A DNA stretch of 64,000 bases from contig NZ_AP018178.1 of NCBI RefSeq assembly GCF_002368195.1, positions 1,992,238 to 2,056,237 of the forward strand, in the 5' to 3' direction. Every line of letters starts with the position of its first letter. The stretch's first letter is position 1. The notes below the pieces were generated by a model. The model did no database searches. It was given only the letters and a program-made list of their open reading frames with translations, and was not told the DNA's origin. Made by a program: the position numbers and the translations under genes. This DNA is from Calothrix sp. NIES-2100 (lineage in GTDB: Bacteria; Cyanobacteriota; Cyanobacteriia; Cyanobacteriales; Nostocaceae). Of this stretch, positions 9,203-18,066 are shown piece by piece.

Positions 9203-9560
9203 GTCAAAGGGCAGCAATCACCTAGGTTGAAAAGAGTTTTGACTGTTGACTGTTGAGTGTTGTAGGGGCGGGTTTAACCGACATATCTGTTTTCTGTGTA
9301 AAGATATCACATAACCATTGGTGTCAACTTAAGTTAAAAGGCTTATTCCACAGGCACTTTACCCCACCCCTCAATCCCCTCCCCTTGGCAAGGGGAGGGG
9401 AGGTTTTGCTTGAGCAAAGCCGGGGTGGGGTAACGTGGATCTTGATGGTAGGTGATTTAATTCACGCATCACGTCTTGATAAGGGTTTCACGTTAAGTTG
9501 ACACGTATGTCACAGAACCCGCCCCTACAGACTATTGACTGTTGACTGTTGAGAATTTTT
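9203..9560. repeat. Nested repeats: MITE-like element inside a GC-rich inverted repeat flanked by heptamers
   Basis: Three layers are visible. The inner element (9321-9504, 184 bp) has terminal inverted repeats GTGTCAACTTAA/TTAAGTTGACAC and an internal GC-rich hairpin (CTCCCCTTGGCAAGGGGAG). It lies between the arms of a perfect 14-bp inverted repeat TGTAGGGGCGGGTT (9261-9274) / AACCCGCCCCTACA (9516-9529). Outside both are GACTGTT-type heptamer repeats (9240-9257, 9531-9553). No coding region is supported. A related truncated copy in inverted orientation is at 12042-12175. Confidence 0.75.
9321..9504. mobile_element. MITE-like non-autonomous element
   Basis: The 184-bp segment starts GTGTCAACTTAAGTTAAAAG and ends with the complementary TTAAGTTGACAC. 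It contains no open frame of note. A homologous but truncated copy (12042-12175) retains the same terminal sequence, the same hairpin core and the CCTGTGGAATAAG segment, which supports mobility. I see no clear target-site duplication. The transposase that would move it was not found in this window. Confidence 0.6.
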
Positions 9561-11024
9561 TCATGAAAGTATGCTCAACTGCTTCAGGATTGCTGCTAAA
9601 TTACAAGCAATGTAACCAATTGCTAAGGTCGATTGATCCTTTAACAGCAAGAGAATTTGCTCCAGGGTTTGGGGGAGAGTGACACCATACACCCGCCAGA
9701 GATTTTCCCGGAGTTGATGCAAAATGCGATCGCCTGCAATATCATCAGTACCAGGTCGCAGTAACCAATGAGTCCGCAGGATTTTAAAATGGCGTAAATC
9801 TTGACTCTGCACTACCTGTTGAATTTCTTGCGCAGCGTGTTCCACTAACTCATCGTTAACTACTTTCATCACCAAAGGCTGCAAACTAAAGGAGATTTCC
9901 CCTGTACCAATCCATTTTTCCAAAAGCGATCGCCTTTCTAAAGCCATAATTGCTTCCAACACCATAGCCGGATCGATGGAGATTAACAGATGAGTCTGCA
10001 ATCGCGCAAAAGCAACAGGTTCTCGCCAAATTGCTAACCAATAGAGAATATCTTGCTCTAAATCGCTCAGTTGCGCAAACTGTTGTTTTAAAATATCTCG
10101 TAAGCGATCGCCAATCACCAGAGTATTTTGAGTCAAAAATGCCGCCACATTTCCCCCAAACACCAACTGAATCAACGGGGTTACCAGTTTCAGAGCCAAG
10201 GGATTACCGCGATAAAGTTGAATTAAAGCTGATAGTCCGATTTCTTTTCCTGTAAATCCACGCGATCGCCATAATTCTACAGCTTCTGCTTTCGCTAAAC
10301 CCTTCAGGTTTAAACAGCGGACTGTTTTGCTGTCAACTTCTATCTGTGGTGATTCGCGGCTGGTGATGATAATACAACTTTGATGGCGATCGCGGCTAAT
10401 TTTTTGGATAAATTGATTATAAGCGCTCACATCTGCATCTAGCCCATCAAGTATCAGTAGACAGCGCTGTTTTTGTAGATGGTGAATGAGATCGGTGCTT
10501 GACTCAAAGTTAGTCAGCAAGCTATCTATGAGAGAATCGAGAGATGGTGCAGAATGCAGCGATTTCCAAATCAAGCAATTAAAGTGTGATTGAATCCGAT
10601 CAATTAAAGCCAGCGTCAAAGCAGATTTCCCAATCCCAGCAATACCAACAATCATCACCAACTTACAACCGCCAAAAATCCATTGTTCTAATTGAGTTAA
10701 CTCGCGATCGCGCCCATAAAAACTTTCCACATCAGGCGCTTCATTCCAGTCTAGGAAAGGCGTAGAGATATCTGCAATCATTTCTGATTCTACATGTGAA
10801 GCATCGGCGATCGCTTCCCAGTTAGCGATACCCACAGCGTCACAGATAGCAATAAAAATTTCTCGTTGAATGCGATCGCCCTGCCAAAATCGCCGTAAAG
10901 TAGCCCTAGAAGTATGCGCATCTTGCCACCAACGCGCTGTACTGGTTTTCGTCCACCCCAGACGCGATCGCGCTTTGTCTACAATTACCAGTCCTGCTGT
11001 TGATGCCCTAAGCGAGTTTGACAT
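9561..11024 (-). CDS. STAND (NB-ARC-type) P-loop ATPase with N-terminal helix-turn-helix-like domain, no sensor repeats
   Basis: Of 487 residues, the first ~75 resemble the N-terminal domain of cyanobacterial NB-ARC/WD40 proteins (TSRATLRRFWQGDRI). The NTPase follows: linker SFYGRDRELTQLE, Walker A GIAGIGKSALT (~126-136), Walker B-like CLLILDGLDAD, and IIITSRES as the sensor strand. A winged-helix region follows (DLEQDILYWLAIWREP). STAND proteins are signalling switches that oligomerise on ligand binding. The usual C-terminal WD40 or TPR sensor is missing; only ~90 residues follow the winged helix, so the ligand-sensing part is absent or novel. The divergent neighbour is an ABC-2 permease. 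Confidence 0.82.
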   Translation of the reverse strand: MSNSLRASTAGLVIVDKARSRLGWTKTSTARWWQDAHTSRATLRRFWQGDRIQREIFIAICDAVGIANWEAIADASHVESEMIADISTPFLDWNEAPDVESFYGRDRELTQLEQWIFGGCKLVMIVGIAGIGKSALTLALIDRIQSHFNCLIWKSLHSAPSLDSLIDSLLTNFESSTDLIHHLQKQRCLLILDGLDADVSAYNQFIQKISRDRHQSCIIITSRESPQIEVDSKTVRCLNLKGLAKAEAVELWRSRGFTGKEIGLSALIQLYRGNPLALKLVTPLIQLVFGGNVAAFLTQNTLVIGDRLRDILKQQFAQLSDLEQDILYWLAIWREPVAFARLQTHLLISIDPAMVLEAIMALERRSLLEKWIGTGEISFSLQPLVMKVVNDELVEHAAQEIQQVVQSQDLRHFKILRTHWLLRPGTDDIAGDRILHQLRENLWRVYGVTLPQTLEQILLLLKDQSTLAIGYIACNLAAILKQLSILS

Positions 11025-11160
11025 ATATCTGTTAAATAAGCAGATTATTTTAATTTTGGCTTAGTAGTAACAACAACACTGAAAATTTTGGCGATATTTT
11101 GCACCCAAACTTCAGTTAAGCTGGAAAATGTCATATTTGGAATCAGGGAGACAAGGAAGA

Positions 11161-11227
11161 CAAATGACAAATGACAAATGACAAATGACAAATGACAAAT
11201 GACCAATGACAAATGACAAATGACAAA
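11161..11227. repeat. Heptanucleotide tandem repeat (CAAATGA)n
   Basis: About nine near-perfect copies of a 7-bp unit (CAAATGA with one CCAATGA variant) sit just upstream of the ABC-2 permease start codon. Such short tandemly repeated repetitive sequences are typical of heterocystous cyanobacteria. Every unit contains an ATG, so they can confuse start-codon assignment. Confidence 0.9.
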
Positions 11228-11229
11228 CC

Positions 11230-12018
11230 ATGAAACAAATAATCAGAAAAGCTCTAACTTTGCTTTCAGTGTACTATGCCTATCTGCTTGAGTACCGAGC
11301 AGAAATGATTTTATGGGTATTGTCTGGTTCTTTACCTATTATTTTCATGGGTATTTGGATACAGGCTGCACAGAGTGGACGCTTAAATTTCACACCTGTA
11401 GATTTTGCCCGTTACTTTCTCGCAGTTTTTATTATTAGACAATTTACTGCTGTTTGGGTAATTTGGGACTTTCAAAAAGAAGTAGTTGAAGGTAAACTTT
11501 CGCCCAAGTTAATACAACCTCTAGACCCTGGATGGCATCATGTTGCTTTCCATGTTGCTGATAGATTTGCACGCCTCCAGTTTACATTTTTATTAATAAT
11601 ATTATTTTTTCTCCTTTATCCCCAAGCATTTTGGTTACCAAGCTGGGGTAACTTGTTATTATTTATCTTATCAGTAATCCTAGCATTTACTTTGAGGTTT
11701 ATTATTCAATACACCTTTGCAATGTTCGCCTTTTGGACAGAAAGAGCTACTGCTTTAGACAGTCTTTGGTTATTATTTTATTTATTTTTATCTGGGATGA
11801 TTGCGCCCTTAGAAGTATTTCCTGAAAGTGTCAGAGCCGTACTTCTGTGGACACCTTTTCCTTATTTAGTTGATTTTCCCGCCAATATTTTGATTGGGCA
11901 ACCTGTAGATTTAGGGCGAGGATTTTTATCCCTTATAGCTTGGATATTCATCTTTTTTTGTCTGAATCGCTGGCTTTGGCGCATGGGTTTAAAGCATTAT
12001 TCTGGCATGGGAGCTTAA
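11230..12018 (+). CDS. ABC-2 type transporter permease
   Basis: A 262-residue protein with six hydrophobic segments (~22-42, 57-77, 112-135, 140-168, 175-205, 230-248) and the cytosolic N-terminal helix YYAYLLEYRAEMILW. It resembles the ABC-2 permease family of COG3694/COG4587 (DUF990-like), whose ATPase and second permease partners are normally separate genes. Neither partner is adjacent here, so the complex must be assembled from elsewhere. The substrate is unknown; drug, lipid or polysaccharide export are all possible. The ATG at 11230 directly follows the heptamer array and an ACAAACC spacer without a clear Shine-Dalgarno sequence. Confidence 0.85.
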   Translation: MKQIIRKALTLLSVYYAYLLEYRAEMILWVLSGSLPIIFMGIWIQAAQSGRLNFTPVDFARYFLAVFIIRQFTAVWVIWDFQKEVVEGKLSPKLIQPLDPGWHHVAFHVADRFARLQFTFLLIILFFLLYPQAFWLPSWGNLLLFILSVILAFTLRFIIQYTFAMFAFWTERATALDSLWLLFYLFLSGMIAPLEVFPESVRAVLLWTPFPYLVDFPANILIGQPVDLGRGFLSLIAWIFIFFCLNRWLWRMGLKHYSGMGA

Positions 12019-12041
12019 ACAATTAAAAATTAAAAATTCTC

Positions 12042-12175
12042 TCACTTAACATCATGATCCGCGTCACCCCACCCCGGCTTTGCTGACGCAAAACCTCCCC
12101 TCCCCGTTTACGGGGAGGGGATTGAGGGGTGGGGTAAAATGCCTGTGGAATAAGCGTTTTGACTTAAGTTGACAC
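12042..12175. mobile_element. Truncated inverted copy of the 9321-9504 MITE-like element
   Basis: It reads as the reverse complement of the first copy: the GATCCGCGTCACCCCACCCC side comes first, then the hairpin core CTCCCCGTTTACGGGGAG, then GCCTGTGGAATAAG, and the terminal AAGTTGACAC. About 50 bp of the other end, including its inverted repeat, are missing. It sits between the ABC permease stop and the downstream kinase stop and may also act as a terminator through its hairpin. Confidence 0.65.
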
Positions 12176-12219
12176 CTATGAATCTCCCCTCCCTGCTGCT
12201 TACTCCCAACACAAATTTC

Positions 12220-13941
12220 CTACAAATTACTCGGTATTGTCTTAAACTTCTGTGGCGAACCCAAAGAATAATCCTCTAACTTAAAATCAGCAAAAGGTTT
12301 CTTCTCTAACCGATTCCTCAGCGCTTCATCCAGAATCACACCTTCTGATTGCTTCTTCACACCAATAATAATAATACTTCTTTGATATGCAGTTAAATCT
12401 TGAGTTGCCTGACAATCACTGCGTTGAAATTGTCCCAAATTTAATAAACGATAACCCTTAACACTAGATGAATTACTAAATAATTTTTTGACTAAAAGTT
12501 GTATTTGCTGAGAACGTTCTAAAGCGCGGCGTTGTTCAACTACTACATCACCTTCACAAGAAGCTGTACCTACAGAGACAATTTCACTGGGATTTTCCAT
12601 TATCGTCTGGATACCTTCTTGTTCTAAATTTAACTTTAAAGCTTCCAGACTGATAATTTTATCGTTATATTTAATTTGAAAATTACTTCCTAAAAGCCAT
12701 TTATATTCTATTGATAAAACAGCAATGTTAAATTCAGCAATTCTCCCTTGACTATCCTTACCTGCTTCATAAGGAAAGTAATCTACTTTGCCTTTCCTTT
12801 CTGGTGCTTGTCCATAATTAGGCAATGAATTAAATTTTATACCTCCTAAAAATAAAGCGATTAAACCCAGTAATCCTAATGATGCTAGTAATGCTGCTAT
12901 TAATGCCAGTAGGGGCAATTTTTCGGGCAACTTTTCTGGGGATAACACAGTTGCACTAGCTGGCGCAGGTAACTGTGCAGTTTGGTGATGTGACGGTAAA
13001 TTTACCGTTGTAGTTGTAGTTGTACTTGTAGTTAATATTTGTTCTATTTCTGCTAAAGACTGTAAAATTTCTTGAGCATTAGCCGGACGATTGGCGATTT
13101 CCGGGGACATCAGCCAATCAATTAAATTTAATAATAAAGTAGAGACATGATTGGCACGATTCCGCCAGTGCAAAACATTATGTTGGATATCGTACATATC
13201 TAAGGGATGGTATCCTGTGAGTAAAAATACAAAGGTACGTCCCAAAGCAAAAAAATCTGACTGCGGTACAGCTTCGCCATGCATTTGTTCTGGGGCGCTA
13301 TAGCCAGATGATAAAATTGCGTTCACCCCAGTGAAAGATTTAGCCAATTCTTTAGCTGTGCCAAAATCAATTAACACCAAATCTCCCCCATCTTGCTTAC
13401 CAAGGGGATCTGGTATAGTGCGAAGCATAATATTACATGGTTTAATATCACGATGCAGGTATTGCTGACCATGTAATACAACTAAAATTTCTAGCAACTG
13501 TTTCAACCAGGCGATCGCTTGTGTTTGGGAAATCGGGAAATTTTCCTGTTGCTTTAGCCATTGGTCTAAATTGATGCCGTCGATTTTCTCCATTACCAAA
13601 CAGTGCAATAATAAACCATTTCTGGTTTGATATTGGAAGTAGCCATCGACTTTCGGTATCCCCGGATGATTCAACTGTTTCAGCACAGTCACCTCTTGCT
13701 GAAATAGTTCTACCACCTTCGGTTCATGAGAAATATCCTCCTTCAGTACCTTGAGGATTTTGGGTGTATCCTGTTCGGATGCTTCATAAACCTGACTAAA
13801 GCCAGATTTGTCACATAACAGTCGCATCACCCGATAGCGTCCCAGCAGTTGCAACTGAGAACCACAACTTTGGCAAAAGCGATGTTCACCCTGTCCGGAT
13901 TGATTGGGTTGAGAACAAACGGGATTAATACAAAGGCTCAT
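12220..13941 (-). CDS. 4-Cys-type serine/threonine protein kinase with transmembrane helix and extracytoplasmic domain
   Basis: The 573-residue protein opens with a four-cysteine zinc-ribbon-like prefix (C4, C9, C23, C26). A Hanks-type kinase domain spans ~35-300: probable ATP lysine in KILKVLKED, catalytic HRDIKPCN at 163-170, IDFGTAK at 191-197, APEQ at 216-219. A Thr-rich linker and one membrane helix (343-367) follow, then ~200 residues outside the cytoplasm whose VGTASCEGD...RRALERSQQI segment is faintly OmpA-like. It probably phosphorylates cytosolic targets in response to an envelope signal. It is transcribed leftwards alone; MITE-like and heptamer repeats lie on either side. Confidence 0.92.
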   Translation of the reverse strand: MSLCINPVCSQPNQSGQGEHRFCQSCGSQLQLLGRYRVMRLLCDKSGFSQVYEASEQDTPKILKVLKEDISHEPKVVELFQQEVTVLKQLNHPGIPKVDGYFQYQTRNGLLLHCLVMEKIDGINLDQWLKQQENFPISQTQAIAWLKQLLEILVVLHGQQYLHRDIKPCNIMLRTIPDPLGKQDGGDLVLIDFGTAKELAKSFTGVNAILSSGYSAPEQMHGEAVPQSDFFALGRTFVFLLTGYHPLDMYDIQHNVLHWRNRANHVSTLLLNLIDWLMSPEIANRPANAQEILQSLAEIEQILTTSTTTTTTVNLPSHHQTAQLPAPASATVLSPEKLPEKLPLLALIAALLASLGLLGLIALFLGGIKFNSLPNYGQAPERKGKVDYFPYEAGKDSQGRIAEFNIAVLSIEYKWLLGSNFQIKYNDKIISLEALKLNLEQEGIQTIMENPSEIVSVGTASCEGDVVVEQRRALERSQQIQLLVKKLFSNSSSVKGYRLLNLGQFQRSDCQATQDLTAYQRSIIIIGVKKQSEGVILDEALRNRLEKKPFADFKLEDYSLGSPQKFKTIPSNL

Positions 13942-14091
13942 GATCGGCTAATGGGTAAGATTAAAGATGTAGGATAAAGGATAAAATATGAAAAAACAAA
14001 AAAATTGCTAGTCTTACTAGAAAGTCTAGAAATAAAAGTCAATAAGATACAAAGTTTTATTCATACTTCATACTTCATCCTTCATCCTTCC

Positions 14092-14973
14092 CTACGGGAC
14101 GCTGCGCGAACATACTTCATCCTTCAGCCTTTTTAAGAAAGCTTCCACAGTCTGGTTAAATGCTTCCGGTTGTGTTAAGAAAGGCCAATGATTACCGGGA
14201 ACTTGGCAGATGCTTAAGTTTTTTAGATGAGTTTTGTAGGGTTTTAGTTGCCAATCTTGACGATTTACACCTTTTTCGGGTTGTACAAAGAGAGTTGGGA
14301 GATAAACTGGCTGTGTTAACCCAGGTACGTCCATGACATCTGCAAAAATGCGATCGCGGGCGGCTATAGTAAATTTACTTCCCCAACTACCATCAGGTTT
14401 TTGTTCAATTCCCCCTGCAAAGACTTTTTGGTGTAAGTCAGTCCATCCTTGATATTGGCTTAACTGTTGCGCTTGTTGTTCGGCGGCTTCATAACTGGCA
14501 AAAGGCCCCATGCTTTTGAGAAAAGGTAAAACCCGGTACAACAAGGGAAAAGTCAGTTTGAAGTAGCTGGGCATTTTCCAAATAAAGATGGGATCTACCA
14601 AAATCATACTCCGCAACCGTTCGGGATTTTGTCTGGCCCAAATCGCCGCTAATTTCCCTGTCCATGAATGACTGACAACATGGGCACTAGACCATCCTAA
14701 ACGATCCATGAGGGCTTCTAAATCCGCGATCGCACTTGTAAAACTATAATCATCTTCCGGCTTACTGCTTTCGCCATGACCGCGCATATCTGGGGCAACT
14801 ATGTGGTAATCTGCGGCTAGATAATCCCCCAAGCTAGACCACACTAGGGCATGGTCAGCTAAGCCGTGTAATAGTAATAAGGGTTCTTGTCCTTGGTGCC
14901 ACTCTAAATAAGACAGTTGAATGTCAGACTTGGATAAGGTTTGACGTATAGGCATCATTACATATCCACCCAC
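14092..14973 (-). CDS. Alpha/beta hydrolase
   Basis: Up to 293 residues; a start at Met7 (14955, MPIRQTLSK) is as plausible as the first Met. The oxyanion loop LLLLHGLADH, the VAPDMRGHGES segment, the nucleophile elbow VVSHSWTGK (Ser103) and the late PGNHWPF histidine define the fold. The elbow is S-x-S-x-T rather than the common G-x-S-x-G, an atypical but tolerated variant. The substrate is unknown (esterase, lipase or C-C hydrolase). The last ~12 residues (DEVCSRSVP) come from repeat DNA (CTTCATCCTTC and an inverted CCCTACGGG element), so the native C-terminus may have been altered by repeat invasion. Confidence 0.85.
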   Translation of the reverse strand: MGGYVMMPIRQTLSKSDIQLSYLEWHQGQEPLLLLHGLADHALVWSSLGDYLAADYHIVAPDMRGHGESSKPEDDYSFTSAIADLEALMDRLGWSSAHVVSHSWTGKLAAIWARQNPERLRSMILVDPIFIWKMPSYFKLTFPLLYRVLPFLKSMGPFASYEAAEQQAQQLSQYQGWTDLHQKVFAGGIEQKPDGSWGSKFTIAARDRIFADVMDVPGLTQPVYLPTLFVQPEKGVNRQDWQLKPYKTHLKNLSICQVPGNHWPFLTQPEAFNQTVEAFLKRLKDEVCSRSVP

Positions 14974-15191
14974 AGATAGAAGCTTTGCGCTTATATGTTA
15001 TCGCGAAAAGAAAAATGCTTGCACCGTGGGTAGGATACTGTTGGTGAATACAGATTGCAACAGTTCTCGCGCTAACCCGATATACCGCCCGCAGGCTGGA
15101 AGCCTGGGGCTATCGATACGAAGCCTGCCAAGGCAGGCTGAATTTCTTAGCCTGCCTTGGCAGGCTTTGTTCGATTAGCCGCACCCTTCCA

Positions 15192-15375
15192 GGGTGACGG
15201 CGGGATGTCAGAATAAGTGAGAGATTTTAATTGAAAAGCATTTCTAGCCCCATATTCATGTATGGGTGACGGCGGGATGTCGGAATAAGTGAGAGATTTT
15301 AATTGAAAAGCATTTCTAGCCCCGTATCCATGTATGGGTGACGGCGGGATGTCAGAATAAGTGAGAGATCTTACC
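15192..15375. repeat. 72-bp direct tandem repeat (2.5 units) derived from the element end
   Basis: The motif GGGTGACGGCGGGATGTC starts at 15192, 15264 and 15336, giving an exact 72-bp period; the units also share AATAAGTGAGAGATTTTAATTG and GCATTTCTAGCCCC. The motif corresponds to the right half of the REP seen at 54736-54828 (GGTGACGGCGGGATTTC). Apparent open frames through it encode only the repeat and are not real genes. Confidence 0.85.
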
Positions 15376-15396
15376 CCACCTGCGTGGGCTAGATGG

Positions 15397-15801
15397 TTAA
15401 AGTTCCCAGTCGTTAACAAGAGTTTTTTGATTGTGGTGTGTGGCTTGATTTTTGATGTAATTTTCTACTTGCTGAATATTTTGGCTGCTGACGGTGAATG
15501 CACCATAACCACCTTGCCATTTGAACAGAGAATTGGTTTTTATTTCATGGGTAATCAGATGAGAAGAACGTCCTTTGACTTTGCCTATGAGTTCAGACAC
15601 AGTTAAGCTAGGTGGAAAATTTGTCAGAAGATGTACATGATCTGCAACACCACCAATGGCTATAAGGGTACATTTTAAGTCGCTGCACTGTTTAGCGATC
15701 GCCGCATAAATAATCTCTTGAATATCTTTAGTTACTAGCGGTAATCTATCCCAAGTTCCCCACACACAATGCAAATATAATTGCGTAAAATTCCTCGACA
15801 T
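15397..15801 (-). CDS. IS200-like / REP-associated Y1 tyrosine transposase (TnpA)
   Basis: A 134-residue HUH single-strand transposase if started at the ATG at 15799-15801 (MSRNFTQLYLHCVWGTW), the usual family start; the frame stays open to 15858. The metal-binding HUH motif is H55-V-H57 in GVADHVHLL and the nucleophilic tyrosine is Y115 in QVENYIKNQ. All catalytic residues are present, so it may be active. Such enzymes bind hairpins at the element ends and act on single-stranded DNA. It lies centrally within the inverted repeats at 15068-16046. Confidence 0.93.
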   Translation of the reverse strand: MSRNFTQLYLHCVWGTWDRLPLVTKDIQEIIYAAIAKQCSDLKCTLIAIGGVADHVHLLTNFPPSLTVSELIGKVKGRSSHLITHEIKTNSLFKWQGGYGAFTVSSQNIQQVENYIKNQATHHNQKTLVNDWEL

Positions 15802-16185
15802 TGCCCTTAATTTGCCATATTGATCAACAAATATATATTTCCCTCCCTCTATGCCCAAATAACGCCCACAGGCTACAAGCCTGTAGCTAAATAAACGAAG
15901 CCCACCTACCCTACCCTGCGGGAACCCCTTCGGGGAACGGGAACGACTTCCTCGTACGTGGGCTGAAGAAAATTAGCCCACGAAGGTGGGCTTTGTACCG
16001 TTAGCCCCACCCTTCTAGGGTGCGGGCGGTATATCGGGTTGGCGCGAAAACTATTGATATCGATATTGCCCAGCGATCGCCCTCCTTTGCGCGATATTAA
16101 AAATAATAAAGACTGTAATGTATAATGCTCATATATCGGTTATGTGATAAATCATTTTTACTCATTTGAGCATTTTCTGAACATC

Positions 16186-17619
16186 ATGACTAGTTCAGCT
16201 AAAACACCGACCGGGAAGACTTCTAAAGGTAAGGTAGCCATCTATATAGAGAAAGGCAGGATTAAAGCTAGACTGCCAAGACAGTACTTTGGAGGCAAGC
16301 AACCTAGACCAGCTTTGGGTATGGAGGCTAATGAAGCCAACATGGCTAAGGCACAACGGATAGCTGAACGCATGACAATGGATCTGGAGGATGGTTGTTT
16401 TGATGAGACTCTGGTTAAGTACGGTATCGTTAGCGAACTAGAAATTAAAAAAGGTGCTACCACTGCTAATGACCAGTTACCACCTAAGCCTGAGTTATCC
16501 CTACTAGAAGTCTGGGATATGTTCTGTGAGTACAAGAAAAAAAAGCTGAGAGAAAGTGTTTATAACAATTTTTTTCAAGGACAATACAAGAGCTTTCTCA
16601 AGTCAGCAATTGAAGCTACCAAGTCTGAGGACGCATTAAAAATCAGAAATTGGTTGGTAGAAAATAGGAATCAAAAAACCGTTAAAGACTTACTCTCTAA
16701 TCTTTCAAAAGCCTATCAATTAGGAATGAAAAGCAAGTTATTATCTCATAATCCCTATGATGGCATGGCTGAAGAAATAGGGAGAGTAGGTGCTAGAGGT
16801 AAGGCACAAAATGAAATTGAAACAGACAACGATACCACAGATAAGTCAAAAGCTTATACATGGGATGAGGTACAGATAATCTTTGAGTACATTCAGTCTA
16901 CGCAAAACATAGCTCATTGGTACAATTTTATTAAATTCAAATTTCTAACTGGTTGCAGAACTGGTGAAGTTGTTGGATTAAGGTGGAATGATGTTAAGTG
17001 GGATGAAGAGAAAGTATATATTAGGTTTACCTATGATAGACGTACCAAAAAATTCTACCCATTGAAAAATGACAGAACTTACAAAGGTGATGAGGTTAGA
17101 AAGTTCCCTATGCCTAAAGATGGGGAATTGTGGAACTTACTGAAATCAATACCTCAAGGTGAACCTAGCGATGTAGTGTTTAAAAGTAAAAGAGGAACAA
17201 TTATAGATGATACTGCCTTTCGTAGAGCATGGATGGGGAATAAAAAACAAAAATACAAAGGCATCATCCCTGAGTTAATCAGTCAAGGTAAACTCACTAA
17301 ATACCTCAGTCCATATAATACGCGCCACACATTTATTAACCACGCCATACATGACTTAGGAATACCTGAAAAGATTGTCTGTTATATGTGTGGACACAAA
17401 CCAGATGTAAGTAACAAGCATTATCAGGATGAGGCGATATTTATGAAGGGTATTAACCCTGAAATACCTTTTAGTCAGCAACAGTTCTCTGAAGTTCAGA
17501 TTGATAACCAACAGTCAAGAATTGAGGCGTTAGAAGCACAGAACAGAGAATTAATGGAGATGGTTAGGAAGCTACAAGAACAACTTGAACAAATGAAATA
17601 TTGCTTGCAATGCGTTTGA
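16186..17619 (+). CDS. Tyrosine recombinase / phage-type integrase
   Basis: Starting at the ATG at 16186 (MTSSAKTPTGKTS; a GTG 42 bases upstream is also open) the protein has 477 residues. An N-terminal SAM-like/Arm region (~1-110) and core-binding domain (~105-210) precede the catalytic domain. Residues: Arg258 in LTGCRTGEVVGLRW, Arg380 in YNTRHTF (the usual first His of this box is Tyr), His404 in MCGHKP and the nucleophile Tyr413 in NKHYQD. A C-terminal coiled coil (SRIEALEAQNRELMEM) is added. It resembles integrases of cyanobacterial elements, including the XisA/XisC type. No excisionase or phage structural genes are adjacent and no att site was identified. Its 3' end overlaps the convergent gene by 48 bp. 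Confidence 0.92.
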   Translation: MTSSAKTPTGKTSKGKVAIYIEKGRIKARLPRQYFGGKQPRPALGMEANEANMAKAQRIAERMTMDLEDGCFDETLVKYGIVSELEIKKGATTANDQLPPKPELSLLEVWDMFCEYKKKKLRESVYNNFFQGQYKSFLKSAIEATKSEDALKIRNWLVENRNQKTVKDLLSNLSKAYQLGMKSKLLSHNPYDGMAEEIGRVGARGKAQNEIETDNDTTDKSKAYTWDEVQIIFEYIQSTQNIAHWYNFIKFKFLTGCRTGEVVGLRWNDVKWDEEKVYIRFTYDRRTKKFYPLKNDRTYKGDEVRKFPMPKDGELWNLLKSIPQGEPSDVVFKSKRGTIIDDTAFRRAWMGNKKQKYKGIIPELISQGKLTKYLSPYNTRHTFINHAIHDLGIPEKIVCYMCGHKPDVSNKHYQDEAIFMKGINPEIPFSQQQFSEVQIDNQQSRIEALEAQNRELMEMVRKLQEQLEQMKYCLQCV

Positions 17620-18066
17620 ACTTTGAGTGATACTTTGTGTCAAAATCTCTCTAAAATCATCAAATGTTTCAACAATATAATTAGGATCAATTTTTACTTT
17701 CTTATCTCCAAGAGTAATATTTTTAATATTTTTAGTGACAGAATCTCGTCCAATAGAATCTCCCTCAATATAATCTCTTCCTGTTTTTTCAATATAATTG
17801 CCACCATTAGTGGAAATATCTCTTTGATTATTTGGTATTACTTCAATTTGGTTTGTTTCCACTAAGAGAGCTTGTTGGGCTTTAATTATATCTTTACTTC
17901 TAAAATGTAATAATACACCTGATGAAAATAAAGTTAACCCTCCAATAGCAAAAAAAACATTTATTGTAAATGCAGCATGAATTAATGCAACTAGTAATGA
18001 TATACAAAATGAGTTAAGTCCGATAAATAATAATGGATGTCTTGATTTGAGCCTCAAAAAAAGCAT
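17572..18066 (-). CDS. Two-helix membrane protein of unknown function, convergent with the integrase
   Basis: A 164-residue protein with two membrane helices near the N-terminus (~12-32 and ~36-54), then a linker and a degenerate beta-helix-like stretch NGGNYIEKTGRDYIEGDSIGRD that recurs in other cyanobacterial accessory proteins. The C-terminus (FDDFREILTQSITQSS) is probably helical. The gene is very AT-rich compared with flanking genes and its last 48 bp overlap the 3' end of the integrase on the opposite strand, so the two probably travel together. No function is recognised. Confidence 0.72.
   Translation of the reverse strand: MLFLRLKSRHPLLFIGLNSFCISLLVALIHAAFTINVFFAIGGLTLFSSGVLLHFRSKDIIKAQQALLVETNQIEVIPNNQRDISTNGGNYIEKTGRDYIEGDSIGRDSVTKNIKNITLGDKKVKIDPNYIVETFDDFREILTQSITQSSNALQAIFHLFKLFL

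Larger units (their letters stand above)
15068..16046. mobile_element. IS200/IS605-type single-gene element with REP-like ends
   Basis: A nearly perfect inverted repeat bounds the element: 15068-15093 (CGCGCTAACCCGATATACCG...) and 16021-16046 (...CGGTATATCGGGTTGGCGCG). Inside each end are imperfect palindromes (GCCTGCCAAGGCAGGC and GCCTGCCTTGGCAGGC near 15125-15170; GCCCACGTACG/AAGGTGGGC near 15950-15990). The only gene is a Y1 transposase on the minus strand. A distant REP copy at 54736-54828 shares the same palindromic motifs, consistent with a REP-associated tyrosine transposase that also mobilises short non-autonomous repeats. Confidence 0.75.

Noticed and set aside
15147..15419. Minus-strand frame encoding SLTYSDIPPSPIH repeats
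   Set aside because: It is only a translation of the 72-bp tandem repeat at the end of the IS200-type element.
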